DNA from: Paludisphaera soli
Lineage (GTDB): Bacteria; Planctomycetota; Planctomycetia; Isosphaerales; Isosphaeraceae
NCBI RefSeq assembly: GCF_011064595.1
Contig: NZ_JAALJI010000001.1
Coordinates: forward strand, 124,001-188,000
DNA length: 64,000 bases
Direction: 5' to 3'
Positions 7,346-17,181 of this stretch are shown here, piece by piece. Both the position numbers and the translations under genes were made by a program. Within the stretch, counting starts at the first letter, position 1. Every line of letters begins with the position of its first letter. The notes beneath the pieces are model-generated. The model saw only the letters and a list, made by a program, of their open reading frames with translations, was not told the DNA's origin and ran no database searches.

Positions 7346-8974
7346 TCAGTAGTCGGTCAGGCCGATCTTGGCGGGGACGGTGAACCGGCCGGGGCGACTC
7401 TCGACGATGTGACGAAGCCACTCCTCGGGGTATCCGGTCTCCCGGGCCTCTCCTTCGGCGTCCTTGGTGTATCCGTCGACGTGCCGGGTGAGGATGGTTT
7501 CGGCCAGGGCCTGCCAGCCGTGGAAGACGTTCTCGGCGGTGGACGTGCTGTAGGAGGTCAGGAACGACCGCGCCAGCGCCGGGTCGGTCGCGACGAGCTT
7601 CGCGGCGGCTTCCTCGATGATCGGCTGCATCTTGAGCATCGCCCCTTCCTGCTTGGCCTGGGCGGCCTGGACGTCCGGGAAGACGTGGGACCAGCGGTCG
7701 TAGGCGAGGTTGGAGACCAGGTTCATGATCCAGAAGGCGGATTGCCACGAGAACTTCTGGTAGTCGCCCGCCACGTACGAGGGCGGCAGGGCCTCGATCG
7801 AGCAGTACAGCGGGGTGAAGCACGACGTCGAGGCGTCGTCCGGGGTGAACCAGGTCACGCCGCCCACGGCGTCCGGCAGGCTCGCCCGGCTCTGGTGGAC
7901 CACGGTGAAGCCGGCGTGCGGGGCCGCGATCGGCCGCTCGTGCATGTACTCCTTGCCGTCGACGTGGAAGACCAGGGGCCGGAGGCGGAAGGGGCTGTTG
8001 AACGGCCCGGCGTCCACTCCCTGGGTCATGTCGTAGGGGGTGCCCTCGAAGTGGTCGCGCATAAGGCCCATCACGTCGTGGACCGAGAGCGGCTCGTCGG
8101 GCTTGATGAACAGCGGGTAGTCCTCGGCCCCCTCCTCGCCCCGGAACCAGGCGTCGGAGAAGCTCGCCGAGGGGGCGGAGCGGCGGTAGACGCTCCAGAC
8201 CCGCCCGGCGCAGGCGCGTCGGGCGGAAGGTCCGTGGTCCGGGTGGTAGGCGTCGCGGTAGCGGAACGGCTCGCCGGACTTGGGGTCGTAGTAACCCTTC
8301 TCGATCGCGAAGGAGATCACGTCCGGGGCGTAGAGCCAGTGCTCCGGGTCGTCCAGGGGGAACGTGGTGATCCGGCTCATGTTGGCGTGCGCCGTGATGC
8401 AGTCGTCCGGGACGCGGGCGGCGACCCAGACGATCCCCTTCCGGTCCGGGCCCTTGTTGATCAGCTCCATGATCCAGGCCTCATCCTTGTCCGCGATCGA
8501 GAGCGTCTCGGCCGAGCTGCCGTAGCCGTGCTCGCGGCAGAGCGCGTCGACCAGCGCGATCGCCTCGCGTGCGGTCTTCGCGCGCTGGAGGACCAGGAGC
8601 ATCAGGGCGTCGTAGTCGAGCAGGCCCTTCCGGTCGCGCAGCTCGCGACGGCCGCCGGTGGTGGTCTCGCCCATCGAGACCTGATGCTCGTTGATGAGGC
8701 CGACGACCGTGTACGTGCGCGACGCCTGGGGTATGCGGCCCCGGACGTCGTCGGTCTCCCAGCCCTTGACCTCGACCGTCTCGCCCGCCGGGTGTTCCCC
8801 GCCGGGGATGCGCAAGAGCCGGGGCATGATCGTGATGTCGGAGGAGTAGGTGATCATGACTGAGCCGTCTCGTGACGCCTTGCGGCCCACCAGGATGTTC
8901 GTGCAGGCCGAAGCCGCGCTCGCCGTCGCCGAGGCGACGACCGCCCACACCAGGACATTCCGGACGCCCGTCAT
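7346..8974 (-). CDS. Peptidase family C69 (dipeptidase-like), exported
   Basis: 542 residues from ATG 8974, preceded by AGGTGG. A signal peptide ends at 'ASAASA', directly followed by Cys24-Thr-Asn ('CTNILVGRKAS'). In the Ntn-hydrolase C69 family a Cys exposed at the mature N-terminus is the nucleophile. Family hallmarks follow: 'DGSVMITYSSD', 'GLINEHQVSMGETT', 'YGSSAETLSIAD' and 'AWIMEL'. C69 enzymes hydrolyse dipeptides or small amides. Signal cleavage would itself generate the catalytic N-terminus, implying activity outside the cytoplasm. It diverges from bcp. Confidence 0.88.
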   Translation of the reverse strand: MTGVRNVLVWAVVASATASAASACTNILVGRKASRDGSVMITYSSDITIMPRLLRIPGGEHPAGETVEVKGWETDDVRGRIPQASRTYTVVGLINEHQVSMGETTTGGRRELRDRKGLLDYDALMLLVLQRAKTAREAIALVDALCREHGYGSSAETLSIADKDEAWIMELINKGPDRKGIVWVAARVPDDCITAHANMSRITTFPLDDPEHWLYAPDVISFAIEKGYYDPKSGEPFRYRDAYHPDHGPSARRACAGRVWSVYRRSAPSASFSDAWFRGEEGAEDYPLFIKPDEPLSVHDVMGLMRDHFEGTPYDMTQGVDAGPFNSPFRLRPLVFHVDGKEYMHERPIAAPHAGFTVVHQSRASLPDAVGGVTWFTPDDASTSCFTPLYCSIEALPPSYVAGDYQKFSWQSAFWIMNLVSNLAYDRWSHVFPDVQAAQAKQEGAMLKMQPIIEEAAAKLVATDPALARSFLTSYSTSTAENVFHGWQALAETILTRHVDGYTKDAEGEARETGYPEEWLRHIVESRPGRFTVPAKIGLTDY

Positions 8975-9112
8975 GGATCCACCTCTGTGTCTGATAGGCC
9001 GCGAATGCGACCGCTCGCCAGGGCCGGCCGCGACCCTGGCGAGCGGAGCATCCCGAGGATAGGTCGAGGCGGCGAGGAGCACAACCCCCGCGGCTTCCTC
9101 CTCAGGTTCGAC

Positions 9113-9141
9113 TTGAGGGGGCCTGGAGGGGCTGCTAGCAT
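9113..9141 (+). promoter_or_regulatory. Candidate promoter of bcp
   Basis: TTGAGG (9113-9118), 17 bases, TAGCAT (9136-9141), 41 bases before the bcp ATG. Confidence 0.45.
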
Positions 9142-9181
9142 CCCGGGATTCCTGGACCATCATTCGAAAAAGGACCGCCCG

Positions 9182-9646
<465 letters not shown>

Positions 9647-9652
9647 AGCCGA

Positions 9653-9680
9653 GCGGGCGAGGGCCGAGGCCCTCGCCCGC
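9653..9680. terminator. Bidirectional terminator-like hairpin between bcp and the sigma factor gene
   Basis: A perfect 12-bp GC stem (9653-9664 with 9669-9680) and loop CGAG lie between two converging genes. There is no U-run. Confidence 0.65.
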
Positions 9681-9696
9681 AGGGGCGGCGTGAAGC

Positions 9697-10410
9697 TCAG
9701 GCGGTCTCGCGGCGCTGGTTCTCGGCGGCCCGGGCCTGGGTCTGGGCGAAGGCTTCCAGCTCGTCGTGGCCGCTGCGGAGGTGGGCTTCGAGCTTGCGGA
9801 GGGCCTTGTACTTCTCGTCGCTGACGCGGTTGACGGGCATGCCCAGGTCGGCGCCGATCTCGGGGACGGACCAGCCGCGCATCCAGAGTTCGACGATCCG
9901 GTCCTGGCGAGCGGAGAGGACGGCGCGTCGGGCCGCTTCGAGGATCTCGCCCAGTTCCATTCGCTCGCGATCCCGCTGGTCGGCGTCGGGCGCCGGCAGG
10001 GCGAGGGCGTCGATCGGCTGGTGGCGCTTGGTCCGCTGCACGCGCTTGCGCACCATGTCGATGGCGCGGACCAGTTCGCGGCGTTCGGGCGTGTCGTCGG
10101 AGAGGACCTGGCCGAGGTCGAGGCGGCCGTCGCGAGCCTTGGTGAGCAGGCGGCAGCAGACCTCCTGGGTGCAGTCGTCCCACAGCCGGGGGTCGAGCCG
10201 GGCGTTCCGCCAGCAGACCGTGCAGTAGCGCTGGATGTCGCGGACCATGTCCGATTCGGACGCCTGGGCGGTCAGCGCGGCGAGGCCGATGACCAGGGCC
10301 ATGGCGGCGGGCCCGGCCTTCGCCTTGTATGAGCGCGTCACCACGACGCCGGAGCCGCCTTCGGCGATCGGCTGCGAGGCGAGTGCGGGATTTTTGAAGT
10401 CGTCCTTCAT
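9697..10410 (-). CDS. Sigma-70-family (ECF-like) RNA polymerase sigma factor
   Basis: 237 residues from ATG 10410. In-frame starts at 10434 (ATG) and 10473 (TTG) are also possible and none has a good ribosome site. The middle resembles sigma region 2 ('LDPRLWDDCTQEVCCRLL'). The C-terminal third is a region 4 helix-turn-helix ('QDRIVELWMRGWSVPEIGADLGMPVNRVSDEKYKALRKL'-like, two abutting helices). The stretch between them is poorly conserved. A hydrophobic run ('AAMALVIGLAAL') before region 2 is odd for a cytosolic sigma factor. No anti-sigma gene lies next to it. It would direct RNA polymerase to an unknown promoter set. Confidence 0.75.
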   Translation of the reverse strand: MKDDFKNPALASQPIAEGGSGVVVTRSYKAKAGPAAMALVIGLAALTAQASESDMVRDIQRYCTVCWRNARLDPRLWDDCTQEVCCRLLTKARDGRLDLGQVLSDDTPERRELVRAIDMVRKRVQRTKRHQPIDALALPAPDADQRDRERMELGEILEAARRAVLSARQDRIVELWMRGWSVPEIGADLGMPVNRVSDEKYKALRKLEAHLRSGHDELEAFAQTQARAAENQRRETA

Positions 10411-10536
10411 GATGATCGGTGCGGATGGGTGCATCGTGCCGGGTATGCGAGTCACGCCGTCGTCCTTCAACAAGACGATCGTTAGGGCGTTCCTCGCCGA
10501 AAATCAACCCGAGATGGGGCGATTCCTAGTCTGGTT

Positions 10537-11625
10537 CTACCGAACGTCCGGGGGAACCGCAAGTTGAAATCCGGCCTGCTCGACGGGCCGGGGGGCGGCC
10601 GCCTCGATCAGGATGGCCCGGAGCCGGGCGACCGTCTCGGGGCTCTCCACGCAGAAATGGCCCGCGGGGACGATCGTCTCGGACGCGACGTCGTCGAGGT
10701 GGGCGCTCAGGTAGCCTATGAGGCCGTCGTCGCCGCCCGGACCGCGGGGCCCGTTCTTGATGGGGATGATCGAGTGCATCGCCACGGTCGGCGGCGGCCG
10801 AAGCGCCAGCAGCTCCGCGAGCGTCGGCGAGTCCCAGCGCATCTGGTCGATGCTGGTGAGCAGGCCCAGCCGGAACGTGGGCTTGAAGAAGTCCGGGGGG
10901 TTCGCGGCGATCAGGCGGTGGTACGCCTTCAGCAGCGGGTCCGGCGGGCGGACCAGGCGGGTCGCCACGTCGTGGAGCAGGCGCTGGTCGGGCGTGCCGC
11001 CCCGGTGCGGGGTTGCGATGAAGACGACCGTGCGGACCTCCGGCCGGGCGCGGAAGACCAGCGAGCCCCGGGCCAGCTCGGCGTCGCCGGGTTCGCCGAC
11101 CAGCCGGTCCGGCGGGGAGTCGCTGGCGAGCCGCCAGAAGCGGTCGCCGCTGTCGACGGCCGCCAGCTTGGCCAGGATGCCCCCCATGCTGTGGCCTATG
11201 AGCACCATCCGGTCGAACGCCGGATCCCGCCTCTCGGGATCGAAACGCTTCCGGGCCTCCTCCAGGGCGTTGCGGAGCCGATAGGCCGAGTACGGGAGCG
11301 GGTCGCCGCTCGCGTAGCCGAAGGTCCAGAACTGGAATTTCGACGCCAACGCGGGGTCGGACTCCAGGGTCCGAATCAGGGGGGCCCACATTTGCGGGCC
11401 GATCCAGAAGCCGTGGACGAGCACGACCGGGATCTTCCCCGGCGCGTACGGCGAGGGAGTCGAGAGGCCGATGGACTCATATCGGATCGGGACGCGGGTC
11501 GCAGTCGGGACGCCGGCGGCGTGACCCGTCGTCGGCGCGTCCTCCCCCCGCGTCTCGGTGAATCCCGAGCAGGCCGCCGAGGCGACCAGCCATGCCAAGG
11601 CCCAGATCCTCATCCGCCGACTCAT
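10537..11625 (-). CDS. Exported alpha/beta hydrolase (lipase/esterase-like)
   Basis: 362 residues. The N-terminal hydrophobic segment ends in 'ASAAC', a possible but weak lipobox, so this is either a lipoprotein or a secreted enzyme. 'PVVLVHGFW' is the oxyanion strand and 'LIGHSMGG' the nucleophile elbow. 'GDDGLIG' and 'PAGHFCVE' probably give the catalytic Asp and His. This matches secreted lipase or esterase folds; the substrate is unknown. Its ATG overlaps the mgtC-like stop by 4 bases (11622-11625), so the two genes are probably translationally coupled, third in a recQ > mgtC > hydrolase run. Confidence 0.85.
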   Translation of the reverse strand: MSRRMRIWALAWLVASAACSGFTETRGEDAPTTGHAAGVPTATRVPIRYESIGLSTPSPYAPGKIPVVLVHGFWIGPQMWAPLIRTLESDPALASKFQFWTFGYASGDPLPYSAYRLRNALEEARKRFDPERRDPAFDRMVLIGHSMGGILAKLAAVDSGDRFWRLASDSPPDRLVGEPGDAELARGSLVFRARPEVRTVVFIATPHRGGTPDQRLLHDVATRLVRPPDPLLKAYHRLIAANPPDFFKPTFRLGLLTSIDQMRWDSPTLAELLALRPPPTVAMHSIIPIKNGPRGPGGDDGLIGYLSAHLDDVASETIVPAGHFCVESPETVARLRAILIEAAAPRPVEQAGFQLAVPPDVR

Positions 11626-12302
11626 AGCGTTCTTCCTTCATAGGAAACGTCCAGGACCCCCTCGGTCCCTTGCAGCCGCATCGCCAGGGCCAGGAGGCCC
11701 TCGTCTGAAATCCGGTCCAGGGTCGCCACGACGCGGACTCCTCGGCCCGTCTCGTCGGCGCGGGCCCGAAAGTCCCGCACCGCCAGCCCGGGCTCGACCA
11801 GCGCCGAGTCCACCACCCGGGCGGCGGCCTCGCGATCCTCGACGAGGATCGAGATCGCTCGGGGGAACGGCCTGACGCCGACCCGATCCTCGACCCACCG
11901 CAGGCCCGTCAGGACCACCAGGGCCACGACGGTCGTCGCGACCGCCGCCAGGTAAAGGCCGCCGCCGGCCGCCAGCCCGACCGCGGCGACCGTCCACACG
12001 CTGGCCGCCGTGGTCAAGCCTAGCACGGCTTCGTTGCGACGGAGGATCGCCCCGGCGCCCAGGAAGCCGATCCCGGTGACCACCTGCGAGGCGACCCGGG
12101 AGGGGTCGAGCTGGACGTGGTGACGGCCCCGCACCTCCTCGAACCCGCCCGTCGAGACGATCATGAACAGGGCCGAGCCCAGCCCGACGAGCATGTGGGT
12201 GCGGAGCCCGGCGGCCTTGTCGGCCCGGTGCCGCTCCAGGCCGACCGCCCCGCCGAGCGCGGCGGCGACCGTCAGGCGGATCAGCAGCTCCCACGTCGTC
12301 AT
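11622..12302 (-). CDS. MgtC/SapB-family membrane protein
   Basis: 226 residues. Four or five membrane helices in the first 140 residues include the family signatures 'GGAVGLERHRADKAAGLRTHMLV', split by a loop, and 'GIGFLGAGAILR'. A soluble ACT-like C-terminal domain follows. MgtC proteins affect magnesium homeostasis and membrane potential; some bind and inhibit ATP synthase. The gene starts 25 bases after recQ ends and overlaps the hydrolase gene by 4 bases, so all three are probably on one mRNA, although their functions have no obvious link. Confidence 0.9.
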   Translation of the reverse strand: MTTWELLIRLTVAAALGGAVGLERHRADKAAGLRTHMLVGLGSALFMIVSTGGFEEVRGRHHVQLDPSRVASQVVTGIGFLGAGAILRRNEAVLGLTTAASVWTVAAVGLAAGGGLYLAAVATTVVALVVLTGLRWVEDRVGVRPFPRAISILVEDREAAARVVDSALVEPGLAVRDFRARADETGRGVRVVATLDRISDEGLLALAMRLQGTEGVLDVSYEGRTL

Positions 12303-12327
12303 CGTCGACCTTCCTCGACCTTGTTGG

Positions 12328-15222
12328 TCATCGTCCGGTCCGGCAGGCGCGGAAGAGGGGCCAGAGGTGCACGCGGTCGGCCGGTCGTTCGGGGGCCTCG
12401 CCGTCGGGATGGGAGGCCGCCCAGGCGTCCCACTCGGCGACGACCGCGGCCGGTGCGAACGCCGACGGGTCCAGCGACGATCCTCGTCGCACCATCCAGG
12501 CCAGATGACGGGCTACGACCGCCGGGTCCAGCCCCCGGATCGCCGCGGCTTCCTCGATCGAGAAGCCCCGATCCAGGAGCCGCCAGGTCCATTCCTCGGT
12601 GGAGACGCGCGCGGCGGGGGCGGGATCGGGGAGCGGGGGAGGTTGGTCGGGCGGGACCTGTCGCTCCTCGACGCCGGGCACCCAGGCCGTCGAAGGCGCG
12701 GCGGCTCGGGGGCGGGGGGCTTCCTCGACGAGGTTCGCGCGGGGCCGGGGCCGGACCTCGACCGCCGCCGGCCCGTCCCCGGCCGGGGCCGCCGCGACGG
12801 CTTCCAGGATGGCGTCGCCGTAGCGTTCGACCCGCGCCCGGCCGAGCCCCTTGATCTCGCCCAGGGCCGCGGGAGTCGCCGGACGCTGGCGGACGAGGGC
12901 CTCCATCGTCTGGTTGGTGAAGACGCAGTAGGCCGGCTGCTTGGCCTCCTTCGCCCACTGCTGGCGGAGCGCCTTGAGGCGTTCCCAGAGCGGGTCCCCG
13001 CTCAGGTCGGAGGCGTCCGAGGGCTCGCGAGGGGTGGCGGACGACCGCGACGAGGACGACGCCGAAGCCCCGGCCGGCGCGGCCAGGCCGTGGACGGCGG
13101 CGAACTTGCGGGCGGCCTCCCGCGAGAGGGCCAGGGAGAGCGGCGGGGCCTCGCGGTCCCGGAGCCACGCCCAGCCGGCCTCGCTGAGCGAGACGACGGG
13201 CTTGAAGCCGTCGACCGCCTGGCTCTCGACCAGCCCGGCGCCCCCCAGGGCGTCGATGACGTCGGCGATCTCGCGGTGCGTCAGGCCGCTCTGACGGAGG
13301 ATCCCGAAGGTGCTCAAGGCTTGCAGTCCGCTGCGGCCCATCCGCTCGGAATCGGACCCAGCGAGCATCTGCGCGACCGACGTCTTGCCGAATCGCCCCT
13401 TCGCCCGGGCGACTCCCGAGAGGACCTTCTGGATGGTCTCGCGCGCCTCCGGTGCGTCGACGACGGTGACGTCGACCCGGCCGTCCCCCTCCTCGGCGCG
13501 GCAGTTGTCGCAGCCGCCGCAATGCTCGGAGAGGTTCGCCCGCTCGCCGAAGTAGCTGAGGATCAGGGATCGCCGGCAGATCGGGCTCATCGCGTACTGG
13601 GTCATCCGGTCGAGCTTTTCGTACTCGTGCCGCTTGCGGACGTCCAGCTTGCGGAAGTCGATCTCCAGGTCGCGTGGCTTGCGGTTCCGGTCGACCACCC
13701 GCAGGGCGTTGCCCCGGAACGGCGGGATGAAGTCGATCGGCAGCTCGGCGGTCAGCCCCTTGATCGCCCGATTGAGCGCGGGCCGGTCGATCCCCAGGGC
13801 GGCGGCCAGCTCGTCGGGCCGGAAGTAGCAGGGCTCGCCGACGCGGCCCCGGGTCAGGGCCTCCAGGCCGGCGAGGACCGCCCGCTTCACCGGTGCCTGG
13901 GCGCTGACCCGCTCGACCAGGCTCCCCTCGGCCTCCTCGGCCTCCAGGTTGAACCGGACGATCGCCATGTTCTCGCGGGGCGAGAACTTCTCGATCGCCC
14001 CGGCGTCGTCCAGGATCTTCAGCGCCGCGCCGACCCCGGACTCCTTCACGTCCACCCCGGATCGCTCCATGATCTGGCCGAGGGTCAGCTCGATCGGGTC
14101 GTCATCCAGCGTCCTGAGGAAGTCGTAGACCTGGTGGACGATCGACTTGGGCGGATACTCGTTCTCGATGAACATCTCCTGGAGCCGGCGGTCCCCCGCC
14201 GAGTACAGGAGGACGCAGACCGAAGGCTCGCCGTCGCGGCCGGCGCGACCGGCCTCCTGATAGTAGGCCTCGATGGTTCCGGGCATGTTGAAGTGGATGA
14301 CCGACCGGATGTCGGGCTTGTCGACCCCCATGCCGAAGGCGTTCGTGGCGACCACCACGTCGGCCTCGCCGCTCATGAACTCGTCCTGGGCCCGGGCCCG
14401 GGCGTCGCGGTCGAGGCCGGCGTGGTAAACGACGACCTCGCGTCGCAGCTCCTTGGCGACGTAGCCGGCTACCGTCTCGCAGCGGGCCCGGCTGGAGGCG
14501 TAGATGACCGACGGACCGGGGAACCGCCGGAGGGTCCGGGTCAGTTCCTCCAGCTTGGCCTCGTCGCGGCCGGTCCGGGCGACGACGTAGCGGAGGTTGG
14601 GCCGGTCGAACCCGGTGACGAACAGGCGAGGGTCCTGGAGGCCCAGTTGCTCGGCCACGTCGCGCTGAACCACGTCGGTGGCGGTGGCCGTCAGGGCGAT
14701 GCAGGGAGGCGAGCCGATCCGCTGCCGGGCGTCCCCGAGGCGGGCGTAGTCGGGGCGGAAATCATGGCCCCATTGGCTGATGCAGTGGGCCTCGTCGATC
14801 GCCAGGAGGGCCGGCCGGACCCGTTCGAGCATCGCCGTGAACCGACCGCTGCGGAAGCGCTCGGGGGCGACGTAGACCATGTCGTAGAGGCCGGCCTCGA
14901 TCTCGGCCATGCGCTGCCGCTGAGTGGCGGGGTCGATGCTGCTGTTCAGGAGGGTGGCGCTGACCCCCCGCTGGGCCAGGGCGTCCACCTGATCTTTCAT
15001 CAGGGCGATGAGCGGGCTGACGACCAGCGTAAGGCCGGGGACCACCACCGCGGGGAGCTGGTAGCAGAGGCTCTTGCCGCCGCCGGTCGGCATCACGCAG
15101 AGCACGTCCCGGCCCCCCAGGACCGCCTCGATGACCTCGCGCTGGCCGGGCCGAAATTCGCGCAGGCCGAACCGCTCGCGAAGCGCGTGTTCCAGATCGA
15201 CCGGCCCACCGACGAGACTCAT
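12328..15222 (-). CDS. recQ: ATP-dependent DNA helicase RecQ
   Basis: 964 residues, longer than E. coli RecQ (about 610). Walker A 'MPTGGGKS' is near residues 44-51, with DEAH in 'LAIDEAHCISQWGHDFRPDY', 'ALTATAT' and 'QEAGRAGRDG'. The RQC zinc site is 'CRRSLILSYFGE' followed by 'CGGCDNC', then a winged helix. A Ser-rich linker leads to an HRDC-like domain ('QPAYCVFTNQTMEALV'). The extra C-terminus ends in a helix-turn-helix-like segment ('RGFSIEEAAAIRGL'), as in some RecQ with a helicase-HTH tail. RecQ unwinds DNA 3' to 5' in recombination repair. Confidence 0.95.
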   Translation of the reverse strand: MSLVGGPVDLEHALRERFGLREFRPGQREVIEAVLGGRDVLCVMPTGGGKSLCYQLPAVVVPGLTLVVSPLIALMKDQVDALAQRGVSATLLNSSIDPATQRQRMAEIEAGLYDMVYVAPERFRSGRFTAMLERVRPALLAIDEAHCISQWGHDFRPDYARLGDARQRIGSPPCIALTATATDVVQRDVAEQLGLQDPRLFVTGFDRPNLRYVVARTGRDEAKLEELTRTLRRFPGPSVIYASSRARCETVAGYVAKELRREVVVYHAGLDRDARARAQDEFMSGEADVVVATNAFGMGVDKPDIRSVIHFNMPGTIEAYYQEAGRAGRDGEPSVCVLLYSAGDRRLQEMFIENEYPPKSIVHQVYDFLRTLDDDPIELTLGQIMERSGVDVKESGVGAALKILDDAGAIEKFSPRENMAIVRFNLEAEEAEGSLVERVSAQAPVKRAVLAGLEALTRGRVGEPCYFRPDELAAALGIDRPALNRAIKGLTAELPIDFIPPFRGNALRVVDRNRKPRDLEIDFRKLDVRKRHEYEKLDRMTQYAMSPICRRSLILSYFGERANLSEHCGGCDNCRAEEGDGRVDVTVVDAPEARETIQKVLSGVARAKGRFGKTSVAQMLAGSDSERMGRSGLQALSTFGILRQSGLTHREIADVIDALGGAGLVESQAVDGFKPVVSLSEAGWAWLRDREAPPLSLALSREAARKFAAVHGLAAPAGASASSSSRSSATPREPSDASDLSGDPLWERLKALRQQWAKEAKQPAYCVFTNQTMEALVRQRPATPAALGEIKGLGRARVERYGDAILEAVAAAPAGDGPAAVEVRPRPRANLVEEAPRPRAAAPSTAWVPGVEERQVPPDQPPPLPDPAPAARVSTEEWTWRLLDRGFSIEEAAAIRGLDPAVVARHLAWMVRRGSSLDPSAFAPAAVVAEWDAWAASHPDGEAPERPADRVHLWPLFRACRTGR

Positions 15223-15302
15223 GGATGCCGCCCCCCGAGGACCGCGCGGGACGGACGCCCCTCCGCGCCGCGAACCCGACGGCCGCCGCCGCCCTCCACG
15301 AC

Positions 15303-15333
15303 ATTATAAACGGCCGAGAGGCCGCTGCGTCAG
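15303..15333 (-). promoter_or_regulatory. Candidate promoter of recQ
   Basis: On the minus strand a perfect TATAAT (15308-15303) follows CTGACG (15333-15328) with a long 19-base spacer. Transcription would start about 75 bases before the recQ ATG. Confidence 0.45.
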
Positions 15334-16457
15334 CCCCCGACCCGCTGCGGCCAGGATGCCGTTTCTGATGTTTTTGAGATTGGTGAATTCGATGGTTTTT
15401 TATTTGACAGGGGCGTTGCGGGCTTGTAAATTTTGCCTTCAAGTCGCCCGCAGTCGTCGATCGCGGCGGCCGACTCTCCGACTCCGAGTAGAGGTCGGGG
15501 CCCAACTCTCCTCTCTAAGCCCCGACGCTGGGGTCGGGCGAGGCGGCTGAGGAGGTTTGGCCTTCTTAATACTCTAAGGCGCGATTTTTGCTCTCTCGGT
15601 GACGGGTCCTTAGGGGTGGAGACGGCCTTCCCCCCCGACGGCTCCCTCAAACCGACCCCCCCCCTCCTAGCGGTTCTGGATAGGTGGCGATGCTCCTCGG
15701 CTTCAACGCGAACCCGGACGATGCGGCTCTGACGAAGGCCCAGCGTAAACGCCAGGCAAGGAGGTTGGCCCATGCGGCTTCTCGTGGCACGACGGATGGA
15801 ACGACATCTTGTTCCTGTTGACGCCTCAGCCCCGATCGTCGGCTTTGTATCGAGGCCGTTCTTCGCCATCCCGTCACGCGAGGCGTTCGTACTCGCCTGA
15901 TGCGCGGACCACCGATCGGCTCCGCCCCTCGTCCCGAGGAGCGTCGCCTCTTTCAGTTCGCAGAGACCCCCACGCGGGTCCAAGGCTCCCGAAGTGATGT
16001 CAGGAGTGATCGTCCCGAGAAGAAATCTGGGGCGGGTCGACTCCCTGAGAAGCCCGAGCGTCCGCCTCTGAGGCTTCGGTTTGAATGCCAGGAAATCGAG
16101 ATTGTCGAAGAACTTAAGGACGATGGGCAGTATCATGAATTCCACCACTTCCTCTCACCCCCAGGGCTCAACCGTCGGGTCGTTCCATGAGGGGCTTGAG
16201 TATCTGGAAGGACGGCTCTGGGATCGGGCTCGCCGGAATCTCCGGCTGCTTTACAACGGCGGCCTCGCCACGACCTCGGCCCCGAACCAGGGCCCTGCCT
16301 CTCGTTCCCTCGCCGTCGCCAATCCCAAGATCTGACCTCACCCCCACCTCGTCGAGAGCCCTTTGGGTCGATGTGGACCCTAAGCACAGGGTTCTACGGC
16401 CGGATCCCTCCCCAGGATCACCACGCCCTGCATGTGGTCAGGCGTGCGGGCCGTCGC
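15334..16457. other. Gene-poor 1.1-kb stretch, less GC-rich, no recognisable gene
   Basis: Between recQ and the nuclease-like gene. AT-rich runs occur near 15361-15440, unlike the surroundings. Reading frames here (for example 15330-16148 minus and 15900-16190 plus) have no motif, no credible start and unlike composition. It could be a decayed gene, a non-coding RNA locus or old foreign DNA; the sequence does not decide. Confidence 0.5.
15404..15432 (+). promoter_or_regulatory. Consensus-like promoter with no assigned gene
   Basis: A perfect TTGACA (15404-15409), 17 bases, TAAATT (15427-15432) on the plus strand, in an AT-rich pocket. Transcription would start near 15439 and run into the gene-poor stretch. 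Confidence 0.5.
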
Positions 16458-17135
16458 TCAAGTCAAGGCCGCGACGTCGCCCACGGCGCGGTAGATGAGG
16501 CTGTTGCCACGCTTCCCCACCGTCTCGGCCGCCCCGGCCACGCGCAGGCAATAAGCAACACGCTGGGCGAAATAGAGCGGCCTGCCCAATTTGCGAGCAA
16601 GGTCGGCGGTCGTGAACTGATCTCCAGGTTGAAATCCGGGAGGAAGAAGGTCCCAGAGATCAACCGGAGAGTACAGGCGCGACGACTCCACGATCTCGAC
16701 CAGGCGACGATCGACCACGACATAGCCGGGCCGTCGGCGTCGCGTGACGCGGACCTCCTCCACGTCCACGCCCAGGAGATCCACGCCGAGGTTCGGATCG
16801 GGGAGGAACGGGGCCAGCCCCACGAGGTCGTCGAAGACGTCCGTCAGGCTCCCTCGACGCGGGCTGCGGCGGCGTGAGAGGTCCGGCCCTTCGGCGCGAT
16901 CCCGGCGGACGACGGTGCGGCGGAGGACGATCGGCCGGATCACGCGCATCCTATGGTGAGGAAGCAGCCGTCCCAACTTGGGCCTCAGGCTTCCCAGGCT
17001 CCCCGACTGGATCTCGATCAGGGTGCCCTCGGCGTCCACGGCGTCGATCCGGAAGCCCTCCACGGCGACCTCGCAACGGCCGCCGCGGAGCGTCCCGAAG
17101 TGCTCTTTCAGGCTGCGATGCAGGCTGGATTCCAT
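16458..17135 (-). CDS. Hypothetical protein with a possible PD-(D/E)XK nuclease-like core
   Basis: 225 residues from ATG 17135; an in-frame TTG at 17165 is an alternative start. I do not recognise the family. The N-terminal part reads 'EVAVEGFRIDAVDAEGTLIEIQSG', split here as Glu, then Ile-Asp, then Glu-Ile-Gln, followed by a basic helix. That resembles the D...(E/Q)xK active site of PD-(D/E)XK nucleases, with Gln in place of Lys. The C-terminus ('FTTADLARKLGRPLYFAQRVAYCLRV') looks like a winged helix. It lies 46 bases downstream of pyrE on the same strand and is probably co-transcribed. A DNA-acting role is inference only. Confidence 0.6.
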   Translation of the reverse strand: MESSLHRSLKEHFGTLRGGRCEVAVEGFRIDAVDAEGTLIEIQSGSLGSLRPKLGRLLPHHRMRVIRPIVLRRTVVRRDRAEGPDLSRRRSPRRGSLTDVFDDLVGLAPFLPDPNLGVDLLGVDVEEVRVTRRRRPGYVVVDRRLVEIVESSRLYSPVDLWDLLPPGFQPGDQFTTADLARKLGRPLYFAQRVAYCLRVAGAAETVGKRGNSLIYRAVGDVAALT

Positions 17136-17181
17136 CCCGAGGTTCGTCCTTGAATCGTGGCCCAAGAGCCGTCGGCCGGGT

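Noticed and set aside
12163-15309. A 1,048-residue plus-strand frame
   Set aside because: It is the antisense shadow of recQ; the translation has no motif and is rich in Arg, Gly and Asp as such shadows are.
15330-16148. A 272-residue minus-strand frame, considered as a transposase remnant
   Set aside because: No DDE or other transposase motif, no inverted ends and no target duplication could be seen.
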